Source: Chloroflexota bacterium (GTDB lineage: Bacteria > Chloroflexota > Anaerolineae > CG2-30-64-16). From it: 64,000 nucleotides of DNA. The stretch covers positions 1-64,000 of the forward strand of contig JAPLHB010000188.1 in assembly GCA_026389845.1 (NCBI GenBank), read 5' to 3'. The notes beneath the pieces are model-generated. The model was not told the origin of the DNA and ran no database searches. It worked only from the letters and a program-made list of their open reading frames with translations. Made by a program: the position numbers and the translations under genes. Position 1 is the first letter of the stretch, and the number at the start of each line of letters is the position of its first letter. Of the stretch, positions 51,870 through 60,600 are shown piece by piece.

Positions 51870-52976
51870 ATGGTAGGCCAGCGTTCCAAGCCTCTCGTCA
51901 TCGGTCTGACCGGCAGCATCGGCAGCGGCAAGAGCAACGTGCTGCACGAGCTAGTCGCGCTCGGCGCGGAGGGGATTGACGCCGACCGGGTGGCGCACCA
52001 GGTTATCGCGCCCGGCGGGCCTGCCTACGCGGCTGTGGTGGCCGAGTTCGGACCGGAAATCGTGGGGCCGGATGGCCGCATTGACCGCGGCGCGCTGGGC
52101 CGCCGCGTGTTTGCTGATCCGGCTGCACTGGCCCGGTTGGAAGCCATCGTTCATCCGGCCGTCGGGCAGGTCATCGCGGCGCGGGTGGCCGCGTCGAGCG
52201 CGCCGGTGGTGGTCATCGAGGCGATCAAGCTGCTGGAGGCCGGGCTGAGCCGGCAACTGTGCGACCAGGTGTGGGTGACGGTCTGCTCGGAAACGGAGCA
52301 GATCGCCCGGCTGGCGACCGGCCGCGGCATGACCGAGGTTGAAGCGCGGCGCCGCCTGGCAAACCAGATGCCGGCGGAGCAGATGATCGCCCGGGCCGAC
52401 CGCGTCATTGACACGAGCGGCACCCTGGCCGAAACCGCGACCCAAATCATCGCCGCCTGGGCTGAGATGGGCCTCTCCTTCCCGGCCCCGACGATCCGCC
52501 CGGCCAGACCGGACGACGCCGAGGCGGTCGCTGCGGTGTGGCGCGCCATTGTGGCTGAGGGTGGGCAGACTGTCGTGGATCGGCCGTTCACGCCTGCGCA
52601 GGAACGGGCGTACCTGGAGCAATTGCCCCCGCGAGCACGGGTCACGGTAGCCGTGGTCGGAGGCATTGTGGCCGGCTTTCAGTCGCTCGATCTCTATGCG
52701 ACGTACACCTGCGCCATGGATCACGTCGGCGTGCTGGGCACCTTCGTGCTGGTGCCCTTGCGCTGTCGGGGCATCGGACGCGACCTCAGCCGGGCCACGT
52801 TCGATCACGCCCGGCAGGCCGGCTTCGCCAAGCTCGTCATCAACGTGCGGGCCGACAATCCGGGGAGCCAGACGTTTTACGTCAGCCTGGGCTTCCAACC
52901 CTGTGGCCGGCTGGCTCGCCAGGCGTTCATTGAGGGGCGATACGTGGACGAGCTGCTTTTCGAGATGTTTTTGTAG
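51870..52976 (+). CDS. coaE: Dephospho-CoA kinase fused to GNAT acetyltransferase
   Basis: VIGLTGSIGSGKSNVLHELVALGAEGIDADRVAHQ...RRLANQMPAEQMIARADRVIDTSGTL then GNAT-like GVLGTFVLVPLRCRGIGRDLSRATFDHARQAGFAKLVINVRADNPGSQTFYVSLGFQPCG. Confidence 0.9.
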   Translation: MVGQRSKPLVIGLTGSIGSGKSNVLHELVALGAEGIDADRVAHQVIAPGGPAYAAVVAEFGPEIVGPDGRIDRGALGRRVFADPAALARLEAIVHPAVGQVIAARVAASSAPVVVIEAIKLLEAGLSRQLCDQVWVTVCSETEQIARLATGRGMTEVEARRRLANQMPAEQMIARADRVIDTSGTLAETATQIIAAWAEMGLSFPAPTIRPARPDDAEAVAAVWRAIVAEGGQTVVDRPFTPAQERAYLEQLPPRARVTVAVVGGIVAGFQSLDLYATYTCAMDHVGVLGTFVLVPLRCRGIGRDLSRATFDHARQAGFAKLVINVRADNPGSQTFYVSLGFQPCGRLARQAFIEGRYVDELLFEMFL

Positions 52977-52990
52977 CGACTGGGGGGCAT

Positions 52991-53206
52991 ATGCAACGAG
53001 TACGTAGGCTATGGAGCGCGCACCCGAACCTGGTGTCGTGGGCGCTGCTGGCGGTCGGCATGGTGCTGATCGTCGTCATCGCGGCCCGCAACGTCGGCTT
53101 TCAGGCCGGCCAATGGGCCGCGTTGATCGCTGCGACGATCGGTCTAGCTGGCCTGTGCGTGTGGATCATCAGTTGGGAAGACGGCGAAGCAGAGAATAGC
53201 GAATGA
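52991..53206 (+). CDS. Small membrane protein, hypothetical
   Basis: 71-aa ORF with two hydrophobic segments. Confidence 0.5.
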   Translation: MQRVRRLWSAHPNLVSWALLAVGMVLIVVIAARNVGFQAGQWAALIAATIGLAGLCVWIISWEDGEAENSE

Positions 53207-53260
53207 GCGAAGCAGCGAATGGTAAATTGGCAATAGCGCAAAACTCGCTACCAGTTGCCT

Positions 53261-53490
53261 GTCATTCTGAGCGGGTTCGTCCCTGGACTTTTGCTACGGC
53301 GTGACACCAGCGAAGAATCCGTTCGCTACGCTCAGGACAAGTTCTCCTTGCCGAGACGAGACCCCTTCGACTGCGCTCAGGGCAGGCTCTTCGCTGGATT
53401 CTCGCCGCGACGCGCTTCACGGGGCCGACCCGCTCAGAGCTTGCTCCTTCACTGCGTTCAGGACAGGCTCTGAGTGCAACGAAGGGGTGA
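53261..53490. repeat. REP/MITE-like palindromic element with several nested units
   Basis: GTCATTCTGAGCGGGTTCG ... CCCCTTCGACTGCGCTCAGGGCAGGCTC ... CCGACCCGCTCAGAG...TTCACTGCGTTCAGGACAGGCTCTGAGTGCAACGAA. Confidence 0.8.
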
Positions 53491-53565
53491 CAAAAGCGAG
53501 TTTTGCGGTACTGCGCAAATTGGCACAATACCGAATACCTACTACCCAATCCCGAGTAACAACGC

Positions 53566-54708
53566 ATGAGCAAACGCGACTACTATGAAGTTCTGGGCGT
53601 CCCGCGCGACGCCCCCGAAAACACGATCAAGAGCGCCTACCGCAAGCTGGCGCGGCAATACCACCCGGACGTCAGCACAGCCGACGATGGCGAGGAGCGC
53701 TTCAAGGAGGTCACCGAAGCCTATGAGGTGCTCAGCGACGGGGAAAAGCGGCAGATGTACGACCGCTTCGGCCACGCGGCCACGCAAGGCGGCTTCGGGG
53801 GCGCTGGCGCAGGGTCGCCGTTCGGGGGCTTCGGCGGGTTCGGCGACATCTTCGAGGAGTTCTTCGGCGGCTTCACCGGGCAGCAACGAGGCGCAGCCCG
53901 CGGCCCGGCCCGCGGCGTCGATCTGCGCTACGACATGGAGATCACCTTCCAGGAGGCCGTCTTCGGCGCGGAGAAGGAGATCGAAGTCCCGCGCGATGAG
54001 ACCTGCACCGCCTGCAACGGCTCCGGCGCGGAGCCGGGCACCAAGCCGATCCGCTGCCCGCAGTGCAACGGCACGGGCGAGGTGCGCCGGGCGCAGCAGA
54101 CGATCCTGGGCCAGTTCGTCAGCGTGACCGCGTGTCCGCGCTGCAACGGCGAACGCGAGATCGTCACCACGCCGTGCACCACCTGTCGCGGCCAGAAGCG
54201 CGTGCGCATCACCCGCAAGCTGTCCGTGAGCATTCCGGCCGGCGTGGATGACGGCATGAGGATCCGCCTGACAGGCGAGGGCGAGCCGGGCGATCGCGGC
54301 GGGCCGCCGGGCAGTCTCTACGTGGTGCTCGCGGTCAAGCCACACCCGTTGTTTCAGCGCCAGGAGAACGACATCCTGCTGGAGCTGCCGGTCAACATCG
54401 TCCAGGCCGCAGTGGGCGCCGAAGTGGAAGTGCCCACGCTGGAAGGCAAGACCAGGCTCACCATTCCGGCGGGCACTCAGCACGGCGCGACCTTTCGTCT
54501 GCGCGGCAAGGGCGTGCCGGTGCTCCGCAGCAACCGCCGCGGCGACCAACTCGTCACCGTGCGTGTGGTCGTGCCGGACAAGTTGAACGAGAAACAGCGC
54601 AAGCTGCTCAAAGACCTGGGCGAGACATTGGGACTGGAATCGCTGGGTAAGGACAACCGGGGCTTGTTCGAGAAGCTGTTGGACGCGGTGGGCGATGCGT
54701 TTAGTTGA
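53566..54708 (+). CDS. dnaJ: Chaperone DnaJ
   Basis: J domain (DYYEVLGVPRDAPENTIKSAYRKLARQYHPDV), G/F-rich region, four CxxCxGxG-type zinc motifs. Confidence 0.96.
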   Translation: MSKRDYYEVLGVPRDAPENTIKSAYRKLARQYHPDVSTADDGEERFKEVTEAYEVLSDGEKRQMYDRFGHAATQGGFGGAGAGSPFGGFGGFGDIFEEFFGGFTGQQRGAARGPARGVDLRYDMEITFQEAVFGAEKEIEVPRDETCTACNGSGAEPGTKPIRCPQCNGTGEVRRAQQTILGQFVSVTACPRCNGEREIVTTPCTTCRGQKRVRITRKLSVSIPAGVDDGMRIRLTGEGEPGDRGGPPGSLYVVLAVKPHPLFQRQENDILLELPVNIVQAAVGAEVEVPTLEGKTRLTIPAGTQHGATFRLRGKGVPVLRSNRRGDQLVTVRVVVPDKLNEKQRKLLKDLGETLGLESLGKDNRGLFEKLLDAVGDAFS

Positions 54709-54771
54709 TTGCAGATTTGCGATTTCGGATTTCAGATTGACTCCGCTAGTTCGCAATCTGCAATCCAAAAT
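54707..54771. repeat. Inverted heptamer arrays (GATTGCA/GATTTCG type vs CGCAATC/TGCAATC)
   Basis: gattgca gatttgc gatttcg gatttca gattgac - tccgctagtt - cgcaatc tgcaatc. Confidence 0.85.
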
Positions 54772-54779
54772 GAGGCGCC

Positions 54780-55733
54780 ATGGATTGGATCGAGATCAGC
54801 ATCCGCGCGGACGGCGAGGCGGCCGAGGCGGTGAGCGAGCTTTTCAACCGGCTGAACAGCCGGGGCGATGGCGAGGGCGGCGCGGTGGTCGAGGTGGGCG
54901 GCTTTGACCCCATCGGTGACGACCACCACCCCTTCGTCACCGTGCGCACTTACCTGCCCGCCGATCTGTCCGACATAGCCGGCCGCCAGCAGCAGATCGA
55001 GGAAGGGCTGTGGTTCCTGGGCCGCATCTATCCGCTCGGCGAGCCGCAAATCCGCCGCCTGGCCGAGGAGGATTGGGCCAACACCTGGAAGGCTAACTAC
55101 AAGCCGCTGCACATCGGCCGGCGGTTCCTGGTGGTACCCGCGTGGTTGACCCCCTCTGCCATCCCCCCCGCCGCAGCGGGGGGGACCGAGGGGGGGTTGC
55201 TCCCCATCATCCTCGACCCCGGCATGGCGTTCGGCACGGGTCTGCACCCCAGCACGCAGCTCGTTTTGCGTGCGATGGAGGACGTAGTGGGATCGGGCCA
55301 GCGCGCGCTCGACGCGGGGTGCGGCTCCGGCATCTTGAGCATCGCCGCGGTTCGACTGGGCGCCGCATCGGTGGACGCGTTCGACATTGACCCCATCGCG
55401 GTGCGCGCCACCGAAGAAAACGCGGCCTTGAACGATCTGCCGCTGCCGATCAACGTCAGCGCCGGCGCCGGGCCGGATGACGGCCCTTTCTGGCATCTGC
55501 CGGGCGGTGCGCGACGGACCTGGGACGTGATCCTGGTCAACATCCTGCCGCACATCATCATCGGCCTGCTCCAAAGCGGTCTGCACACCTACCTGGCCCC
55601 CGGCGGATGCATGATCCTGGCCGGCATCATCGAGGAGCGCGAGCCGGAGGTGGTCGCCGCGCTGGCCGAGCGGGGGTTAGCCGTCGCGAAGCGTCTCGTG
55701 GAAGGGGATTGGGTGGCTTTGGTCGCTGCCTGA
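54780..55733 (+). CDS. prmA: Ribosomal protein L11 methyltransferase
   Basis: IILDPGMAFGTGLHPSTQLVLRAME, ALDAGCGSGILSIAAVRLGAASVDAFDIDPIAVRATEEN, VILVNILPHIII. Confidence 0.93.
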   Translation: MDWIEISIRADGEAAEAVSELFNRLNSRGDGEGGAVVEVGGFDPIGDDHHPFVTVRTYLPADLSDIAGRQQQIEEGLWFLGRIYPLGEPQIRRLAEEDWANTWKANYKPLHIGRRFLVVPAWLTPSAIPPAAAGGTEGGLLPIILDPGMAFGTGLHPSTQLVLRAMEDVVGSGQRALDAGCGSGILSIAAVRLGAASVDAFDIDPIAVRATEENAALNDLPLPINVSAGAGPDDGPFWHLPGGARRTWDVILVNILPHIIIGLLQSGLHTYLAPGGCMILAGIIEEREPEVVAALAERGLAVAKRLVEGDWVALVAA

Positions 55734-55735
55734 AA

Positions 55736-56500
55736 ATGAATCAACTCTATCCCATCCTCGAGTTCGATCCCACCCCCGAAGCGGTCATCGAGCCGTCGCG
55801 TATCATCAAGCCGATTGATGCGCCGGAACATTGTGTCGTCTGCTTCTTCCAGGAAGTCATCAACAAACTGGTTGCCGACGGCCGGGCGCGGCAGATCGCG
55901 GTCGAACGAAGCGAGATGGGCGAGCACCCGCTCTACGAGCTGGACGTGGACGGCCGGCGGCTGGCGCTCTTCCATCCGGGCGTCGGCGCGCCGCTGGCCG
56001 CGGGCTTGCTGGAAGAGGTGATCGCGCGGGGTTGCCGCAAGTTCGTCGCCTGCGGCGGCGCCGGCGTGCTGAATCGCGAGATCGCGGTCGGGCACGTCGT
56101 CGTCCCATCGAGCGCGGTGCGCGACGAGGGCGCCTCCTACCACTACCTGCCGCCGAGCCGCGAGGTGTCGCCCAGCCCCGAAGCGATGACCGCCATCGAG
56201 CAGGTTCTCAAGGCGCACGACGTCCCCTACGTGGTCGGCAAGACCTGGACGACCGACGCCTTTTTCCGTGAGACGTCGGCCAAGGTGCAGATGCGCCGCG
56301 AGGAAGGCTGCCTGACTGTCGAAATGGAGGCCGCGGCCTTCTTCGCGGTGGCGCAGTTCCGCGGCGTCCCCTTCGGGCAGATCCTTTACGGCGGCGACGA
56401 CGTGAGCGGCGATGATTGGGATCACCGCGGTTGGACCAGCCGCATGACCGTGCGCGAGCGGCTCTTCTGGCTGGCCGCCGAGGCGTGTTTGACCTTGTAG
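55736..56500 (+). CDS. Nucleoside phosphorylase (PNP/UDP family)
   Basis: KFVACGGAGVLNREIAVGHVVVPSSAVRDEGASYHYLPPSREV ... LTVEMEAAAFFAVAQFRGVPFGQILYGGDDV. Confidence 0.88.
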   Translation: MNQLYPILEFDPTPEAVIEPSRIIKPIDAPEHCVVCFFQEVINKLVADGRARQIAVERSEMGEHPLYELDVDGRRLALFHPGVGAPLAAGLLEEVIARGCRKFVACGGAGVLNREIAVGHVVVPSSAVRDEGASYHYLPPSREVSPSPEAMTAIEQVLKAHDVPYVVGKTWTTDAFFRETSAKVQMRREEGCLTVEMEAAAFFAVAQFRGVPFGQILYGGDDVSGDDWDHRGWTSRMTVRERLFWLAAEACLTL

Positions 56501-56616
56501 AGCGCGCGAAGGCAGGCCGGTTCGAACGACTGGCTACGTACTTTGACCTAAACTACCTCTTGACCTCCGCGTCTGTCTCTGGTATAGTAAGAGCGGGAAA
56601 TGGAAGGAGCGACTCG

Positions 56617-57219
56617 ATGCCCGAAACCGATTCCCCCTTGAAAGACTTGGTGCGCGATTTCGCGCCGGACTTCGCGGCCTGGTTGCTCGACGTGGATCCC
56701 GCGGACATTGTCGCGGTTCACGTCGAGAACATCGAGTTGCCGGCGGGCAAGGTGCAATCGGACACAGTGCTCCACGTGACCTTAACCAGCGGTCTGACGC
56801 CAGTGCTGCACATCGAGTTTCAGGGCATCCGCACCGAACGACCGATGCCCTGGCGGATGCTGGATTACATGAGCCGGCTCGTCCAGCAAGGTTGGAGTTC
56901 GCTGTGCAGCGCGGTGATCTACGTGGGCGACGGCGCGGGGGTTCGTGATACCGGTCAGCACCGGATTGGCTGTCCCGACGGCGGGGTGGCGTTGGCGTGG
57001 AATTACCGCGTCATCCGCCTGTGGCAGATGCGTGCCGAGGAGTTGCTGGCATTGAAGCGCCCGGCGTTGCTGGCGCTGATCGGGCAGACGCGGATTGAGA
57101 GGCCGGAACAGGTGGTGCCGGAGGCGGTGGCGACCATCGGACGAGTGGCGGATTACGGTCAGCGGGTGCGGCTGTTCGATGCGTTTGCCAGCTTGATGCG
57201 CGATGAGAGCCTGTCCTGA
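56617..57219 (+). CDS. Rpn/PD-(D/E)XK nuclease-like protein, N-terminal part (probably interrupted)
   Basis: LVRDFAPDFAAWLLD ... SDTVLHVTLTSGLTPVLHIEFQGIRTERPMPWRMLDYMSRL; ORF ends inside a REP-like unit. Confidence 0.7.
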   Translation: MPETDSPLKDLVRDFAPDFAAWLLDVDPADIVAVHVENIELPAGKVQSDTVLHVTLTSGLTPVLHIEFQGIRTERPMPWRMLDYMSRLVQQGWSSLCSAVIYVGDGAGVRDTGQHRIGCPDGGVALAWNYRVIRLWQMRAEELLALKRPALLALIGQTRIERPEQVVPEAVATIGRVADYGQRVRLFDAFASLMRDESLS

Positions 57220-57244
57220 GCGCAGCCGAAGGAAGGTATTGATT

Positions 57245-57580
57245 ATGGCTGAACGACTGATCGAAGCAATGGACGAAGGTTTGCTGATGGACACGCCCTT
57301 CTTGCGCCATGCCCGCGAGAAGGGTCGCGCCGAAGGTCGCACCGAGGGTCGCGCTGAAGGCCGCACCGAAGGTCGCACCGAGGGTCGCACCGAGGAGCTC
57401 CAGAAGATCATCCTGGACGTGCTATCCACGCGCCTGAAGCTGACGGTCCCGCAATATCGCCGCATCGAGGGCCGCGTCGAGGCTCTGGGCGATGAAACTC
57501 GCCTGCGGGATCTGCTGCGCACCGTCATCCTGGCCGGCGATGTGGCCGAGTTCGAGGCCAGCCTGGCCGCAGGCGGTTGA
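57245..57580 (+). CDS. Rpn-like protein, C-terminal part with (EGR-T/A) repeat coil
   Basis: MAERLIEAMDEGLLMDTPFLRHAREKGRAEGRTEGRAEGRTEGRTEGRTEELQKIILDVLSTRL. Confidence 0.65.
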   Translation: MAERLIEAMDEGLLMDTPFLRHAREKGRAEGRTEGRAEGRTEGRTEGRTEELQKIILDVLSTRLKLTVPQYRRIEGRVEALGDETRLRDLLRTVILAGDVAEFEASLAAGG

Positions 57581-57603
57581 CGCACCTGGTAACATGCGGC
57601 ATG

Positions 57604-57636
57604 ACGTGCCAGGCACTTGCGAAGTGCCTGGCACGT
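57604..57636. repeat. 33-bp palindrome ACGTGCCAGGCACTTGCGAAGTGCCTGGCACGT (copy 1)
   Basis: Near-perfect palindrome; identical copy at 59950, related array at 63819. Confidence 0.95.
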
Positions 57637-57656
57637 GGCAAACACCGAGGTTCCCC

Positions 57657-60600
57657 ATGGCGCAACCCCAACCGGAGCCTACCCCCACCTACGACGTTTT
57701 CATCTCCTACAGCCACGCCGACCAGGTTTGGGTTGGGGAGTGGCTGGTTCCCCGCCTGAAGGCCGCCGGCCTGGCGGTCTGCACCGACCAGGAATCGTTC
57801 GACATCGGCGTGCCCAGCCTCGTCAACATGGAAAATGCCGTGGCCGCCAGCCGTCACACGCTGCTGGTGCTGACCGAGGCGTGGGTGCGGAGCCAGTGGA
57901 CGCAGTACGAGGCGCTGCTGGTGCAAACCGACGATCCGAGCGGCCTGTTCCAACGCACCCTGCCTGTGCTGCGCCGGCCCTGCGCGCCGCCGCGGCGCAT
58001 CGGCATGTTGACCTACGCCGACCTCACCGGCCAGGGGGACACGGAAGCCGAGTTTGCAAAGCTGCTGGACGCCATCCGCGGGGTGCGCCGGCTGCCGGAC
58101 GCCGGCGCGACCGCGACCACCCTGGGGCTGAGCTACGACCTGCGCGGGGCAGCGCAGGCTGCGGAAGCCGCCGAGGTCGAGCGGGACTATCGCGATCAAC
58201 TCGTCAGCGACCTGACGTGGCACGATTTCCGCGGCATGTACCAGTTCGAGCAGCACATCCGCCTGCCGCTGGCCGAAATCTACCAGGAGTTGGGACTCCT
58301 GAAGATCGGCGGCGCGGAGGAGCACCGGAAGACGCGCGAGCGGATGCTGGTGCTGGACGAAGCCGAGCGCATGGCCGAGGTCGAGCGCCGCGTGCAGGAG
58401 CGCGTGTCGGGCGCGCTGGCGCGCTCGCAACGCCTGGTGATCCTGGGCGATCCGGGCGCGGGCAAGACGATCTCGCTCAAGTTCATCGCCCTGATGCTGG
58501 CGAGTCGCCGCGGCGCGGAGCGTCTGGCGCTGGCTGCGCCCTACCTGCCGGTGATGGTACGGCTGGCGCACTTCGCCCAGGCGTTGGCGCAGGAACCCGC
58601 GCTGTCGCTGGATAACTACCTGCTCCAGGTGATCCCGAAGAGTTACACCACGGGGCTGGCCGACTTCGTGCGGCTGGCGCTGGGCCGCGGGGCCTGCATT
58701 CTGCTGTTGGACGGCCTTGACGAGGTGGGCGACAACCGGACGACCGGCCAGTCGTTGCGCAAGGCGGTCGTCAAGCGGGTGCAGCAGTTCGCCGATCGCT
58801 GGTGTACGGACGACCGCCCTAATCGCCTGGTCGTCACCAGCCGCATAGAGGGCTATTGGAGCGACGCGCTGGCGAACTGCGACCACGTCGAGATCAGCCC
58901 GCTCAGCCCGCCGGACGAGGTGGAACAGTTCTTGCTGCGCTGGTACGACGCGCACGAGCGCCATCGCGTGCCCGCGCCGCTGCCCGAGGTCGCCCGGGCG
59001 CGAGCCGCGGCCCGCGTCGCCAACCTGCTGCCGCAACTGATGGACACGCCGAGCGTCAAACGGCTGGCGACCAACCCGCTGCTGCTGACCATCCTGGTCC
59101 TCATCTCCGACAAAGTGCCCAAGCTGCCCCAGAAACGGGCCAAGCTCTACGCGATTTGCACCAAGACCCTGATCGAGTCGTGGCGGCAGGAGCAGACCGA
59201 GCAGCAGAGCAAGCTGTTGAGCGATCTGGGCGAAGGGGGCGAGGAGATCGTCACGCGCGTGATCGCGGATCTGGCCTTTTGGCTGCACGAGCATTACCCC
59301 GGCGGCGCGGCGTCGCTGGGGGAGTGCCGCGACCGGCTGTTGGCCTATCTGACCGACGATGAGGGCTATGAACGCCCGCGGGCGCAGGTCATCGCCGATG
59401 GGTTGCTCTCCTTTGCGAGCTGCGAGGCGGGGCTGCTGTGCGAGCGCGGGTTGGGGCAATACGGCTTTTTCCATCTGACCTTCGAGGAGTACCTGGCCGG
59501 TTATCACCTGACGCGCACCGAACCCGCGCAGCGCCACGACATCCTGACCGCACACTGGCGGGACGGTCGCTGGCGGGAGGTGATCCTGCTGGCGGCCGGG
59601 CAGTTGGGCGTGGTGGACAACCGGCAGTATGACGCCGGGGGCTTCCTGAACGACCTGCGCAGCATGGAGCCAACCGGCCCGGACGACGCGGGCCGGCCCG
59701 CGGTGCTGGCGGGTCGCGCCCTGGCCGACATTGGCGCCAGCGGCGTGAACCCCACCACTCGCCGCGACGTGCTGCGCGAACTGCGCCAGACGATGCAAGA
59801 CCGCGATCTGGAGACCGACCGTCTGAACGAGCCGCCGCGCATCCCTGTGCTCACGCGCTACGCCGCCGGCGAAGCCTGGGACGAACTGGGCGGTCTGCCC
59901 GAAGATCTTGATGCCTGGGTTTATTGCGCGGCGGGTGGCGTGCGGGGTAACGTGCCAGGCACTTGCGAAGTGCCTGGCACGTGGCAAGCGCTTCTCGCCG
60001 CCAAATATCCAATCACCAACGCCCAGTTCGAGCGGTTCATCCAGGCCGATGGCTACGACAAACCGGGCTATTGGGGCGGCAAGGACAGCCCGGGCTGGCG
60101 TTGGCGGATGAAACCGCCCGATTATCGCGGCGCAGGCCCGGTGACGCAGCCGGAATATTGGCAGCGTCCCCGTTTCGGCAAGGACCGCCGCGGCTACCCG
60201 GTCGTCGGCATCTCCTGGCACGAGGCCGCCGCGTATGCCGCATGGCTGACGGAGCGATTGCGGATTGGCGATTTCGGATTGCGGATTGTCTCTCCCAATG
60301 GCGTCAATCCGCAATCCGTAATCCGAAATCCGAAATGCGTCGTCCGTCTGCCCACCGATGCCGAATGGCTGTGGCTGGCCGGCGGCGAGAAGGAGGGCGA
60401 GCGAGAACGCTATCCCTGGGACGTGCCGGGCAGCGGCCGCGTTACCGATTTCGAGAGCGAGGAGGGCAAGAAAACGATCCTGGCGCGGGCTAACACGGCC
60501 GAATCCGGTATCGGCGGTACGTCGCCGGTGGCGATGTATCCCTTGGGGGAGAGCAAACCGTTCGGTCTGTGGGACGTGGCCGGCAATGTGTGGGAATGGA

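Noticed and set aside
53255-53588. Small ORFs inside the repeat before dnaJ
   Set aside because: Translated REP-like repeat DNA (e.g. [34 protein letters not shown]), typical spurious annotations.
57525-60314. 929-aa minus-strand ORF antisense to TIR-NACHT-FGE
   Set aside because: No recognisable domains; a by-product of high-GC codon usage opposite a clearly coding strand.
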